A stretch of 35,844 bases of DNA from Candidatus Heimdallarchaeota archaeon. GTDB taxonomy: Archaea > Asgardarchaeota > Heimdallarchaeia > Heimdallarchaeales > Heimdallarchaeaceae. This document shows, one piece after another, positions 8,628-17,541 of the stretch. The stretch is from NCBI GenBank assembly GCA_030603505.1, contig JAUVXQ010000004.1, forward strand, positions 1 to 35,844, in the 5' to 3' direction. The notes under the pieces were generated by a model. That model ran no database searches and was not told where the DNA came from. It saw nothing but the letters and a program-made list of their open reading frames with translations. The position numbers and the translations under genes are program-made. Every line of letters starts with the position of its first letter. Positions within the stretch are counted from its first letter, which is position 1.

Positions 8628-9425
8628 TTATTTTTTAGAATCACATATTATTTTCTCTACTAGCTTATAATGTTCAGGTTTATCGATATCCATTGCTACT
8701 TCAGCATAAGGACTAATTAGAGCTCTACCTTTCATCCTCATGCCTCTTGAAAATACTCTCTCTGCTTCTTTTAGATTTATTCCCCTGAAAACCATCTTTA
8801 ATGCTATGATCGGAGATATGAATATAGCTTGTAACAAGAAACTCTTTCTTTTTACTTGTAGTTTGTGGACTTTTTCTTTAACTTTATCAAAGTCAATAGG
8901 TGTATACAAGTAAATATCTCCTCCACAAAATGTTATATCTTTTAATTTTGTGTATGTTCTCATTGAATTTGGAAATTTTGCTTCCATTAAATCTTTCTCA
9001 ACAAATGGACATACAATATCTGCTTCTTTTTTCAGTGCTTCTTCGATGAAATAATCTATAGCTTCTGAAGTGATTAAAGGGATATCTGCATTGGCATTAA
9101 TAATATATTTTGGGAGTTCTCCCTTATTCTCTTCATACCAGTCAATCCAAGCTTGGACTTTATCAACAATTTTTGATTCAGCTGGATAGGGGATGCATGT
9201 TACTCTTGTATCGGGAAACTGTTCTGGTGATAATCCAACTATATATATATCTCTAATTCTTTCACATTGTTCAACAGCGTCAATTATCCATTCTATAATT
9301 GGCTTTCCGCAAATAGGAAGTAAAGCTTTCAAATTGTGCTTAAAATTTTCAACAAGTTTGAATAATTCTAAATCGAAAGGTGATCTTCCAACAGTAATAA
9401 GCATATCTAATTTTACTTGGCGCAT
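8628..9425 (-). CDS. MobA-like NTP transferase
   Basis: Nucleotidyltransferase of the NTP_transf_3 type, which moves NMP from an NTP to a small molecule such as molybdopterin or a sugar phosphate. The acceptor cannot be told. Visible: the phosphate-contacting KALLPICGKPIIEWIID near residues 33-49, and NANADIPLI near 108-116, whose Asp corresponds to the metal-binding residue of the family. The usual glycine-rich loop at the very start is poorly kept (MLITVGRSPF), with about 20 extra residues before KALLPI. The frame also opens at TTG 9428; ATG at 9425 is preferred. The C-terminal half diverges from characterised members. It is divergent from the PLP enzyme at 9526 with a 100-base gap. No cofactor-biosynthesis neighbour supports a Moco role. 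Confidence 0.75.
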   Translation of the reverse strand: MRQVKLDMLITVGRSPFDLELFKLVENFKHNLKALLPICGKPIIEWIIDAVEQCERIRDIYIVGLSPEQFPDTRVTCIPYPAESKIVDKVQAWIDWYEENKGELPKYIINANADIPLITSEAIDYFIEEALKKEADIVCPFVEKDLMEAKFPNSMRTYTKLKDITFCGGDIYLYTPIDFDKVKEKVHKLQVKRKSFLLQAIFISPIIALKMVFRGINLKEAERVFSRGMRMKGRALISPYAEVAMDIDKPEHYKLVEKIICDSKK

Positions 9426-9495
9426 CAACGAAATCCAAAAACCAGCTCTATATAAATGCTTCTTTCAAACTCTTCAAAATAAAGGACAATGAAAG

Positions 9496-9506
9496 TTTTA
9501 TAAATC
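9496..9506 (+). promoter_or_regulatory. BRE/TATA promoter of the PLP enzyme gene
   Basis: TTTTATAAATC, with GAAAG just before it as a BRE-like element, sits 20-30 bases ahead of the ATG at 9526. It is one of the clearest archaeal promoters in the window and implies a leaderless mRNA. Confidence 0.65.
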
Positions 9507-9525
9507 GCTTACTGTATATTTCTTA

Positions 9526-10719
9526 ATGACTGAAGGAAAGAAAAGCAGATACAAATTTGACACTCTCTGTGTTCATGCAGGACATGACGTCTTAGAAACC
9601 AAAACAATTTCTCCACCAATTTACCAAAGTGTTGCATATCCCTTTGAAAGCGCAGAATATGCAGCTAAATTATTTAGGTACGAGATTGAGGGGCATATGT
9701 ATGGTCGCATGGACAACCCTACTAACAAAATGTTTGAAGAAAGACTTGCTGCTTTGGAACTTACAGATAAAGCTTTGGCAACATCTTCTGGAATGGCAGC
9801 TGAATTTGTAGCTTGTTTAAGATTATTAGAAACAGGAGACAATTTTGTAACTTCTAGCAAAATTTATGGAGGTTCAAATCGTCTCTTTTGTCAAACTTTC
9901 CCTAAAATGGGATTTGAATCGATATTTGTTTATAAACCGAATAATATCGATATTTGGGCTGAATCTATCAACAAAAAAACTAGATTCTTGTATTTAGAAA
10001 CACCATCAAACCCCAATTTGTTTATCGGTGATATTTCTTCTTTAGCTAACTTAGCTCATGAAAACGAGATACCTTTGATTGTGGATAATACTATTGCATC
10101 ACCTGCGCTTCAACAACCAAAAGCTCTGGGAGCTGATATCGTGGTTCATTCTGCAACTAAATATCTAAGTGGTAATGCAACATGTATTTCTGGAGTTGTT
10201 GCAGGATCAGCTGATTACATAGATAATATACGAGAAATCGAATATAGGAATATAGGTCCTTCACTGAGCCCTTTTAACAGTTGGTTGTTATTGTTGGGGA
10301 TGGAAACACTAAGTCTTAGAATGGCAAAGCATTGCGAAAATGCACAAATAATTGCAGAATTTCTTGAAGAGCATCCTAAAGTATTATCTGTAAATTATCC
10401 TGGTTTAACAAGTCACCCTCAGCATGATTTAGCAAAAAAACAAATGAAAGGTTTTAGTGCTTTACTCTCCTTTGTAACTAAAGGAGAACTAACTGACACA
10501 AAGAACGTGATTGATGCTTTTAACTTAATAATTCACACTGGGCATTTAGGAACAACAAAAACTTTAGCTACACACCCCGCCTTTTCAACTCATCAACAGC
10601 TTTCTCGCGAAGAAAGACTTGCTATAGACATCCCTGATACAATGATTCGACTTTCTGTTGGGATTGAAGATGTTAACGATTTAATCGAAGATTTAGATCG
10701 TGCACTTTTGAAAATATAA
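9526..10719 (+). CDS. Cys/Met-metabolism PLP enzyme (O-acetylhomoserine sulfhydrylase / cystathionine or methionine gamma-lyase type)
   Basis: Fold-type I PLP enzyme of the trans-sulfuration family, 397 residues. The Schiff-base lysine is K212 in SATKYLSGN, the pyridine-binding aspartate is D187 in IVDNTIASP, the cofactor-phosphate segment is SSGMAA at 87-92, and MYGRMDNPT at 58-66 supplies the Tyr and Arg that bind the neighbouring subunit's PLP. The N-terminus FDTLCVHAGHD is typical. Family members share these features, so sulfhydrylase (MetY), cystathionine gamma-synthase or lyase, and methionine gamma-lyase cannot be separated by eye; the length is nearer to lyases and synthases than to about 430-residue MetY. 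It appears to be monocistronic and converges with the TBP gene. A cytosolic role in methionine or cysteine metabolism is likely. Confidence 0.93.
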   Translation: MTEGKKSRYKFDTLCVHAGHDVLETKTISPPIYQSVAYPFESAEYAAKLFRYEIEGHMYGRMDNPTNKMFEERLAALELTDKALATSSGMAAEFVACLRLLETGDNFVTSSKIYGGSNRLFCQTFPKMGFESIFVYKPNNIDIWAESINKKTRFLYLETPSNPNLFIGDISSLANLAHENEIPLIVDNTIASPALQQPKALGADIVVHSATKYLSGNATCISGVVAGSADYIDNIREIEYRNIGPSLSPFNSWLLLLGMETLSLRMAKHCENAQIIAEFLEEHPKVLSVNYPGLTSHPQHDLAKKQMKGFSALLSFVTKGELTDTKNVIDAFNLIIHTGHLGTTKTLATHPAFSTHQQLSREERLAIDIPDTMIRLSVGIEDVNDLIEDLDRALLKI

Positions 10720-10770
10720 AGTCAGAGAAAGAAAAGAAGATTAAGAATCAAAAAATAAAGAAAAAGAAGG

Positions 10771-11355
10771 CTAGAAGTCGAAAGCATTGATCTCATCAAG
10801 TGTATTATAAGTATTTTCTACTGCTTTTAATACTTGTTTTTCTGTTTTTGCACCTGTACAAACAAGGTTTCCTGATTGGAACAATAGTAAAACAGTTTTT
10901 GGTTCTACAAGTCTGTAAATCAATCCTGGGAATTGCTCTGGTTCATACATTGATCTGTCCAACCAGAGAGCTGCTAACTCAAGGTTAATTGTTCTGTGGT
11001 TAAAGTGTCCAGAAGCAACTATGTTTTGAACTATTATTTCAGGTTCTTCTGTTATTTTCGTGCCCACACCTTGTAGGATTTTGATCATAACTAGAACACC
11101 TTCATGTACCATTTCGGTTGATTTTGCTCCTGTTAGTACAAGTTTACCTGAACTAAAAACAAGGCTTGATATCTTGGGTTTTTTTATTTTTAAAATTAAA
11201 CCTGGAAATGTCTCAGGGTTGTATGAAACAAAAAGTTCATCATCATCAATCAATGTTTGGTATGCTGTAACTAAGTCGATTGTTGTATACAAGTTTATAC
11301 TAGCTACTACATTTTGGATAACTATACCATATTCTCTGTCTTTTTTAGGTGACAT
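10771..11355 (-). CDS. tbp: TATA-binding protein
   Basis: General archaeal transcription factor that binds and bends TATA-box DNA and recruits TFB. It is 194 residues with two imperfect direct repeats: IQNVVASINL to YNPETFPGLILKI to FSSGKLVLTGAKS (13-79), and VQNIVASGHF to YEPEQFPGLIYRL to FQSGNLVCTGAKT (109-171). The paired phenylalanine- and proline-containing turns (ETFPG, EQFPG) are the DNA-intercalating regions of the family. The C-terminus is mildly acidic (TLDEINAFDF). A TATA element on the minus strand (GATTTATAAATAATTG at 11391-11406) and a GGGATGAT sequence shortly before the ATG suggest a short leader, which could permit autoregulation, although that is inference. Confidence 0.98.
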   Translation of the reverse strand: MSPKKDREYGIVIQNVVASINLYTTIDLVTAYQTLIDDDELFVSYNPETFPGLILKIKKPKISSLVFSSGKLVLTGAKSTEMVHEGVLVMIKILQGVGTKITEEPEIIVQNIVASGHFNHRTINLELAALWLDRSMYEPEQFPGLIYRLVEPKTVLLLFQSGNLVCTGAKTEKQVLKAVENTYNTLDEINAFDF

Positions 11356-11390
11356 ATTATTATCATCCCTTCTAATCAGTTTTTCATTGG

Positions 11391-11406
11391 CAATTATTTA
11401 TAAATC
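11391..11406 (-). promoter_or_regulatory. TATA box of the tbp gene
   Basis: The minus strand reads GATTTATAAATAATTG, close to the archaeal TATA consensus, 36-51 bases before the tbp ATG. The spacing predicts a leader of roughly 10-20 bases. Confidence 0.5.
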
Positions 11407-11522
11407 TTTTTATATACAGTTTAAATAGAATTTATAAAGGAAACCTTCTTGTTATTACGTTTAATATCTTCAAATATGTTAAAAATAATTAGTTTTCTGT
11501 CGTTTATTGAAACTAACTCTTG

Positions 11523-12314
11523 CTATTTTTTGCAATCACAAATAGGTTTCTCAAAACTATAGGTAATTGTGTTTTTTAACACTCTTTGTATGACATTGAT
11601 GTTTTCTCTAAATACCTCAACTACTTCTTCATGAGAAACTGTTTCTTGCATTCCAGCCCCATAATTTGTGACAAGGCATAAAGTTGCATAGCATATTTTT
11701 GCTTCTCTTGCTAATGTTGCTTCTGGTACTGTTGTCATACCAACTAAAGTTCCACCTATTTTTTGATACATCACGATTTCAGCAGAACTTTCAAACCTAG
11801 GTCCCTCAGTGCATACATACACTCCACCGTCATATACTTTCTTCTTTTCAGATCTTAATAGAGAAACAAAAGCATTTCTTATTCTTGGACAGTATGGGGA
11901 TGTATAATCTAAATGAACTACACCATTTCTAATAGTTCCATCGCCGAATTCAAGAGTTGTGTCACCGTCGAAAAAAGTTGAAAATCTATTTTTTGTCATA
12001 TCAATAAATTGATCTGGAATAACAAAATGCCCTGGTTTAATTTTTGGGGAGATAGAACCTACAGCATTAGTTGAAAAAATACTCTCTACACCTAATTTGA
12101 AAAAAGCGTAAATGTTGGCTCTATAATTAACTTTGTGTGGTGGAACAGAGTGATCTGATCCATGTCTTGATAAGAAATAAATCTCTGTATCCTCTAATCT
12201 TACCATTTCAATGCCTTTAACGTCTCCGTATGGTGTATCAACATCTATGGCGCTCATATCATCAAAAAGGTCATAAACACCTGAACCACCAATGACAGCT
12301 ATTTTCTCTACCAT
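11523..12314 (-). CDS. MTAP-family purine nucleoside phosphorylase, possibly methylthioinosine-type
   Basis: Splits a purine nucleoside with phosphate, as in methylthioadenosine salvage. Family motifs: GGSGVYD at 9-15, the phosphate-binding RHGSDHSVPPHKVNYRANI at 50-68, STNAVGSI at 81-88, CTEGPRFES at 168-176 and the methylthioribose-side MTTVPEATLAREAKICYA at 193-210. The base-contacting strand is VTNYGAG at 215-221. Adenine-specific MTAPs have two aspartates here (TDYD), whereas 6-oxopurine phosphorylases have Asn, so N217 points to methylthioinosine, inosine or guanosine as substrate. The C-terminus holds a Cys-Asp-Cys (C259/C261), like the CXC pair that stabilises some thermophile MTAPs. 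The gene appears to be monocistronic. Confidence 0.9.
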   Translation of the reverse strand: MVEKIAVIGGSGVYDLFDDMSAIDVDTPYGDVKGIEMVRLEDTEIYFLSRHGSDHSVPPHKVNYRANIYAFFKLGVESIFSTNAVGSISPKIKPGHFVIPDQFIDMTKNRFSTFFDGDTTLEFGDGTIRNGVVHLDYTSPYCPRIRNAFVSLLRSEKKKVYDGGVYVCTEGPRFESSAEIVMYQKIGGTLVGMTTVPEATLAREAKICYATLCLVTNYGAGMQETVSHEEVVEVFRENINVIQRVLKNTITYSFEKPICDCKK

Positions 12315-12454
12315 AACTTAAGAAAGGTTTTCATTTAAAATAAGTTTTCGGAGAAACTTTAGTTACTTTTTGTCATTAATGAGTTCTTGAAGTTTTCCCA
12401 ATCAACTTCGCGCTAAAATAATAGTTTTTGTTAGATTTTGGCTTACTTATCTAA

Positions 12455-14188
12455 CTAACTTTTAGGTGTTTTAATTTCGATGTCGTCAAATGATTTCCAA
12501 TGAATTTTGCATCCAAGGAATTGGCATATGGTAACCAGACTCTCTTTGTATTTAGGAAATTTATTCTTTAGGTCATTGAGTGGAATTCTAGTACGTGACT
12601 TTAGAAAATCGTTTACTTCTTCAATAATTTTCTTGGTTACAAGTCCATAGCTTTTCAAAAAGATGACTGAGTTTCTTTGCAGAATCTGCTGGATTTCAGT
12701 AGATTGTAAGACTTTAATTGTTTCATCAGCTGTATATGTTTCTAGTTTTTCGTTCAACTGGGTTAATGTAACGGTATGTACTTCTTCTTCTAGAAGTTTG
12801 ATTAAATCCTCTATTCTTTCAACGAACTTTGGAAATCTTGCCTCATAATCTGAATAAGTTTTTTCAAGAAGCTTTGCAAGTTCTTTTGAAGGTATATTAT
12901 TTGAACTGTAATAGATGATTTTAATATCTCTTAACTCTAGAAAATTCACCTTCAATTCGTTATCTACAAGGTAAATTATTTGTATATTAGCTCTCTCCAA
13001 CTCTTGCATCTTATTCTTCTTTTTTACAATATACTTGTTTGTATAGAATCCTACTATTTCCAAGTAAACCTTGATTTTACCCCTTGTTAGTAAGAAATCG
13101 GGAATGTACATCTTCTTACCAAGTAGGATTGCATCAGGTTCAGGTATTGCTTTCCAACCCTTGTAATTCTTCCAGGTTTTTAAAAACTGATTTTCTATCT
13201 TTGAATCAACTTCTGGTTTAACTTCTATCTCTTCTTCATCAATTATTGGTTTTTTTAATGGCAAATTCGGTAAAGATTCGGAGTTTAGCGTGAAAACAGC
13301 TTTCCGTTTTCTTGGCTGCACTACAGCTCTTATTTGGAAAGGTATTTTTTCATTAATGACGTTCCTTATTATATACATAACCACTTCTGCTATATTTCTA
13401 CCCCATTTACTCTTTTCTCTAAATAGCTCCAAAGGGGATTCAATCAGTAAAGTGTATCCATCCTCTGTTTTCGATATATCTGTGAAAATGTAATTCTTTT
13501 TTGAGAGATAAACCACGTTCTTAGCGAGCGCTCCAGGCAACTTTTTTAATTTAATTTGAATGTTCTGGGAAAAAGAAAGAATTGTCTCTATTGTGTCATA
13601 ATTAAAGTATTCAGTGAGTTGCGTAGGGGAAACTTCCTTGTTTTTAACTAGAATCCGTGCTGAATCTATATCTGAATATAGAATAGAGTCTAAACTATTA
13701 TCAGGTAAACCTAGTTCATTTTCTATTCCTCTCATTATTTCATCACGCAATACAAATGGAACAAAACCATAAGCTATGTTATTTACTGTATCAAAAATAA
13801 GTGCTCTAATTTCATCATGAGTTAGAAATTTGAAACTATCATTATTGACTTTTAAAGAAGCTAAATAAGATGCTATATCATCTCTTTTCACAAACTTAAC
13901 CGTAGTCTTAGGTTTTTTGCCTATCATCTCTTTAATACTTCGTGAAGAAAAAGAGTAAAAACGCAAGACACTTGTTTGTAGAGATTTAAGAGTTTTTTCT
14001 GATTCAAAAAGATTGTTTAATTGTGAGAAATCAACATCGGTTTTTCTGCTTTCCAGATTCTTTTTTATAAATTCTATGAAGACCTTAACCTGATTCTCAT
14101 GCTTAGAAGTAAGGTAAAAGGGTAGTATAACCGTTTTTGATCCTTTACCAGTTATATTAATCTCTAAATTAGATAATGAAAATCTCAT
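12455..14188 (-). CDS. bax1: Bax1 (DUF790) nuclease, partner of XPB
   Basis: Structure-specific endonuclease that works with archaeal XPB on bubble and fork DNA. The 577-residue protein begins MRFSLSNLEI, as DUF790 proteins do. The PD-(D/E)XK nuclease site is visible at EPDAILLGKKMYIPDFLL (350-367), with D364, followed by YLEIVGFYTNKYIVKK (375-390), with E377 and nearby lysines. The ATG overlaps the XPB stop codon by one base (TAATG at 14186-14190), so translation of the two is likely coupled. The N-terminal 300 residues should carry the XPB-binding part. The role in nucleotide excision repair-like processing follows from biochemistry of the family in other archaea. Confidence 0.9.
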   Translation of the reverse strand: MRFSLSNLEINITGKGSKTVILPFYLTSKHENQVKVFIEFIKKNLESRKTDVDFSQLNNLFESEKTLKSLQTSVLRFYSFSSRSIKEMIGKKPKTTVKFVKRDDIASYLASLKVNNDSFKFLTHDEIRALIFDTVNNIAYGFVPFVLRDEIMRGIENELGLPDNSLDSILYSDIDSARILVKNKEVSPTQLTEYFNYDTIETILSFSQNIQIKLKKLPGALAKNVVYLSKKNYIFTDISKTEDGYTLLIESPLELFREKSKWGRNIAEVVMYIIRNVINEKIPFQIRAVVQPRKRKAVFTLNSESLPNLPLKKPIIDEEEIEVKPEVDSKIENQFLKTWKNYKGWKAIPEPDAILLGKKMYIPDFLLTRGKIKVYLEIVGFYTNKYIVKKKNKMQELERANIQIIYLVDNELKVNFLELRDIKIIYYSSNNIPSKELAKLLEKTYSDYEARFPKFVERIEDLIKLLEEEVHTVTLTQLNEKLETYTADETIKVLQSTEIQQILQRNSVIFLKSYGLVTKKIIEEVNDFLKSRTRIPLNDLKNKFPKYKESLVTICQFLGCKIHWKSFDDIEIKTPKS

Positions 14189-15591
14189 TAAATCATCTCA
14201 GTCTTTTTTCTTCTGGTTGCTGTTTTCGATTCTAGTGTGTCTGGAGTGACTAGTTCATATAGAACAGCTTTTCCTTCTTTTGGTCGTAATAATCTGCCCA
14301 AACGCTGAACAAACTGTCTAGCTACACTTGTTCCACTAATAATGATACCAACGTTTGCTTTCTGGACATCGAAACCTTCGTCAAGAACTTTTCCAGTGAT
14401 AATTTTCGTATATTTCCCATTAGTAAACTTCTTCAGTATCTTCTTTCTCTCACTTGTTTTTGTTTCATGAGTGATAGCTGGTATAAGATTCCTTCTACTT
14501 ACTGTATAGACCATTTCATTAAATTCTGAAAATAGAATAACATGATCTTGACTGTGCTTTTCAAGTAACTTTTCAACCTTGTTTAGTTTAGCTCTAGATG
14601 AAAAAACTAAATTCCTTGCCTTTCTGTGAGCATCTACAGCTTCTTTTGCTTGTGGATCAATATTGACTCGAAATATCAGAAATCTTTCATAATCCCTTGG
14701 ACTACGTATTTGTATATTTCTTTGGCGTAAATACGTTTTATAAATACTCATAAGTTCGTTATACTTTTCCCTTTCCTCATCTGTCAGCTGGACTTTTAGT
14801 GTCTTTAACTCAAAATCTGCAACATAACCCTGCTTAGACAATTCTGAAGCTCTAGTAACAGCTATTTTTGGTCCTATAAGATGGAAAAGTATACTCTCCC
14901 TTTCATCTGTTCTTTCTGGAGTTGCCGTTAAGCCCAGCCTATGCTTTGCAGGAAGACCTTCTAATACTTTGGTTGTTTCTTCTGCTACGCTGTGATGGCA
15001 CTCATCTAGAACTAGAAGACTAAACTCTTTACGTAAAAGATTGATGTTTAACCTCGCGCTGTCATAGGTTGTTACAGTTATCTCTTTTATTTCCTTAACT
15101 TTATCACCTAGTTGACCAATCATATCTTTTGTGAGTGAGGTATACTTTGTTAAACTCTCAATCCATTGGTAAAGGAGGTTTTTAGTAGGAACTACTACCA
15201 AAGTTTTTTGTTGTAATCCTTCAATGATTTTAAGACCGATAACAGTTTTCCCTGCTGCTGTCGGTAAAACTATAACTCCCCTTCCCTTATTTTTAAAGAA
15301 AAGGTCATACGATTCTTGTTGATACCCTCTTAGTTTTATCGATGATTTAATTTTAGTGCGATATAAATTTGACAAAATTGGTCTCTTGAGGATATCTGTT
15401 TGAATTTCAAATCCTTCATTTTTGAAGTGTTCACTTATCTGAGAAAAAAGATGTGGTGGTGCTCTGTATTCGTTTCTTTTTTTGGGATTATGTTTCAAAT
15501 TTTTAATTAAGAAGGAATCTGTAAACTCGTCCTCAGTTTCCACTAAAAGGTCGAAAACCAATGAGAATTTTAGATTAACAGATTTAGACAT
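14188..15591 (-). CDS. xpb: XPB superfamily 2 DNA helicase
   Basis: ATP-driven 3'-5' helicase/translocase of the XPB family, 467 residues as in archaeal XPB. Motifs: Q-like RGYQQES at 88-94, Walker A LPTAAGKT at 109-116, motif Ia VVPTKNLLYQW at 133-143, DEAH-type box DECH at 196-199, motif III LTATPERTDE at 221-230, motif V region KVLDEGFDV at 401-409, and motif VI QRLGRLLRP at 429-437. The charged helical insert at about 270-330 corresponds to the thumb. The first 80 residues form a damage-recognition-like N-terminal domain. It is first in a two-gene operon with Bax1. A TATA-like TTTTTATACAC lies at 15620-15630 on the minus strand, and GAAGGA lies just before the ATG. Confidence 0.95.
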   Translation of the reverse strand: MSKSVNLKFSLVFDLLVETEDEFTDSFLIKNLKHNPKKRNEYRAPPHLFSQISEHFKNEGFEIQTDILKRPILSNLYRTKIKSSIKLRGYQQESYDLFFKNKGRGVIVLPTAAGKTVIGLKIIEGLQQKTLVVVPTKNLLYQWIESLTKYTSLTKDMIGQLGDKVKEIKEITVTTYDSARLNINLLRKEFSLLVLDECHHSVAEETTKVLEGLPAKHRLGLTATPERTDERESILFHLIGPKIAVTRASELSKQGYVADFELKTLKVQLTDEEREKYNELMSIYKTYLRQRNIQIRSPRDYERFLIFRVNIDPQAKEAVDAHRKARNLVFSSRAKLNKVEKLLEKHSQDHVILFSEFNEMVYTVSRRNLIPAITHETKTSERKKILKKFTNGKYTKIITGKVLDEGFDVQKANVGIIISGTSVARQFVQRLGRLLRPKEGKAVLYELVTPDTLESKTATRRKKTEMI

Positions 15592-15679
15592 GATATTCCT
15601 TCGATTTTATAATTGGATTTGTGTATAAAAATACTCTTAAAAAATTGAAAATAAAAAGAAAAGAAAAGAAAAGAAGAAA

Positions 15680-16516
15680 TTATATTGATAATTTCCTTGG
15701 ATTTAGATATAAATTACTTTCACTGTCATCAAGTTTAAGTTTAGTATCTGATTCTCTAAGCTCTTTAAGCGATTTTTTGATGTTTTTCTTGATGTCTTTG
15801 TGGAAACGTAGAGTGGAACTGAAGAGTATTAGAATTGTGAAAAATGTTTTGTCTTTAGCTAAATCAGGATCAAAGATGTGTATATCAAATTTACCTCCTA
15901 AATTAGCAAATTTCCCGTCTATCTTCGCTATAACATTATCATGCACGTTTTTAACGTACCAATCAGAACCCAATGTGAGTCTTTTATCATCAATTGTGAA
16001 TGATTGAAAAATATCATTTTCATCAAGATAGCTAAAACCAAAAACTTCTCCTTGAAAGCGTGGAAAATGAGCTAAACGTTTTATTCTAAATAAGTTTCGT
16101 GTGTGTTTGAAATTACAGCTGTACACTGGACAGGACTCTTTTGTTGCTTGAGAGTTTGCAAAACTTTCTCCTTGTAACCTCTCCAAACTTGCTCGCCAAT
16201 ATCCACTTGGAGAGAAGAGTTTCATCACAAATCTTCTAGCTAAATGGTCTGCAGCTTTCCACCGTTTTTCTCTAAGTCCTAGAGAACCGTAAGTCTCACC
16301 ATCTCTTTTTACTGTTCCAATAAGATCCATATCACGAGACCATTGTCTATCCTTCATCGTTCGTTGTGCGTCTAATCTTATTCCCCATTCTTTTCTGTGC
16401 ATTTTTGTTCGCCAAAGATCAACTTCAATCTTTGAATGAACCACAGTTTCTCTCTTCTCTTTCTTCTCTTTCTTCTTCTTGTCTTCTGGCTTATCTTTGA
16501 CTTTATCTGCGGTCAT
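15680..16516 (-). CDS. Unknown basic protein, possible LURP-one/scramblase-like beta domain, N-terminus uncertain
   Basis: I do not recognise it with confidence. The first 25 residues are nearly all Lys/Glu/Asp. A basic central part rich in Trp and Arg follows. Residues about 160-235 (SDWYVKNVHDNVIAKIDGKF, then IHIFDPDLAKD) have the look of a tubby-like beta-barrel (LURP-one/scramblase fold), where 'v.d..g.vva.id' and 'i.dp' recur; this is weak. There is no signal peptide. The reading frame stays open, and similarly charged, for 40 codons upstream of the ATG at 16516, up to a TGA at about 16636. ATGs at 16644 and 16637 lie in other frames, so a one-base frameshift or sequence error near 16630-16636 may hide a longer N-terminus. 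Confidence 0.7.
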   Translation of the reverse strand: MTADKVKDKPEDKKKKEKKEKRETVVHSKIEVDLWRTKMHRKEWGIRLDAQRTMKDRQWSRDMDLIGTVKRDGETYGSLGLREKRWKAADHLARRFVMKLFSPSGYWRASLERLQGESFANSQATKESCPVYSCNFKHTRNLFRIKRLAHFPRFQGEVFGFSYLDENDIFQSFTIDDKRLTLGSDWYVKNVHDNVIAKIDGKFANLGGKFDIHIFDPDLAKDKTFFTILILFSSTLRFHKDIKKNIKKSLKELRESDTKLKLDDSESNLYLNPRKLSI

Positions 16517-16713
16517 TTTTCCTTCACTTTTTATTGTTTTTATCTCTTCTTTAGGTTCTTCTATTTTCTCTTGAGCAACCTCTTTCTTTATTTGTTCTTG
16601 TAATTCTTCATTCGTTTCAGTCTGTTCAATTGTTCATTAGACATTAGAATCAACCTTATTCTTTTGTTAGATGTTTCAACACTTTAAATCTTGTGTAAGA
16701 CTGTTAAAAATTG

Positions 16714-17502
16714 TTAGTATATGTTATTTTCTTCTGAAGATAAGATTTTCTCCACTTCTTTGACCAATACAGGAAGAGTATCTACAACATCTCCGAGTAT
16801 AATATAATGTAATAATTTATCATAAGCTGTGGGTGTGAGGTTGAAGAGAGCTTTCTTAATCTTATTAGGAGAAGGAGCTAGTAGTATATCAGCCGCAGGG
16901 AAAACCCCTAAGCTGGTACCTACTCCTATAATCAGATCACTTTTTCTAGCAAGTTTCATCGAAGTAGATAAAATTGTTGGGTCTAGAAGTTCCTCAAAAA
17001 GAACAATTTTAGGTTTTAATGGTTTTTCACACTTAGAACATGTTGGATAAGGTTTAATTTTCGTGTGTTTTTCTATATCAATTTGTTCCTCGAAACCACA
17101 ATGAATGCAATGTAAGATGTCTGCTGTTCCATGAACCTCATAAACATTCTTAGAACCTGCAATCCCATGTAGGCCATCAATGTTCTGTGTGACAATGAAG
17201 ACATTATCTTCTCCCTTGAGTTTCTGAATATCAGTTATTGCATAATGAGCAGGATTGGGTTTTCTTTCAGTAAACAATGAATAGAGATCTCTTATGAAAG
17301 TCCAAACTTTCTCAGGTCGTTTCTTAAAAGCTCGAAGAGTAGCAACTTCAAACATGTCATAAGTTTCCCAGATACCGCCTGGAGAGCGAAAATCTGGTAT
17401 GCCGCTAGGAACACTTATACCCGCACCTGAAAAGAAAGTGATTTTTTTTGCATCAGCAACTAACTTAGCAACTTTGAGTAGATTTTCCTGAGATTTGTGC
17501 AT
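16714..17502 (-). CDS. Sir2 family NAD-dependent protein deacylase
   Basis: Removes acyl groups from lysines while consuming NAD. All core motifs are present in 262 residues: GAGIS at 26-30, GIPDFR at 34-39, TQNIDGLH at 105-112, catalytic H124 in EVHGT, zinc cysteines 132, 135, 155 and 158, and GVGTSLGVFPAA near 193-204. The usual VxFGE after the zinc module reads VLFEE (167-171), with Glu in place of Gly. In archaea Sir2 acts on chromatin proteins such as Alba; the target here is unknown. The desuccinylase Tyr-Arg pair is not evident, which favours deacetylase activity. It appears to be monocistronic with its promoter to the right of 17502. Confidence 0.93.
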   Translation of the reverse strand: MHKSQENLLKVAKLVADAKKITFFSGAGISVPSGIPDFRSPGGIWETYDMFEVATLRAFKKRPEKVWTFIRDLYSLFTERKPNPAHYAITDIQKLKGEDNVFIVTQNIDGLHGIAGSKNVYEVHGTADILHCIHCGFEEQIDIEKHTKIKPYPTCSKCEKPLKPKIVLFEELLDPTILSTSMKLARKSDLIIGVGTSLGVFPAADILLAPSPNKIKKALFNLTPTAYDKLLHYIILGDVVDTLPVLVKEVEKILSSEENNIY

Positions 17503-17541
17503 AATAAAATCTCTCTTATGATATGATACAACTTTTTAACC

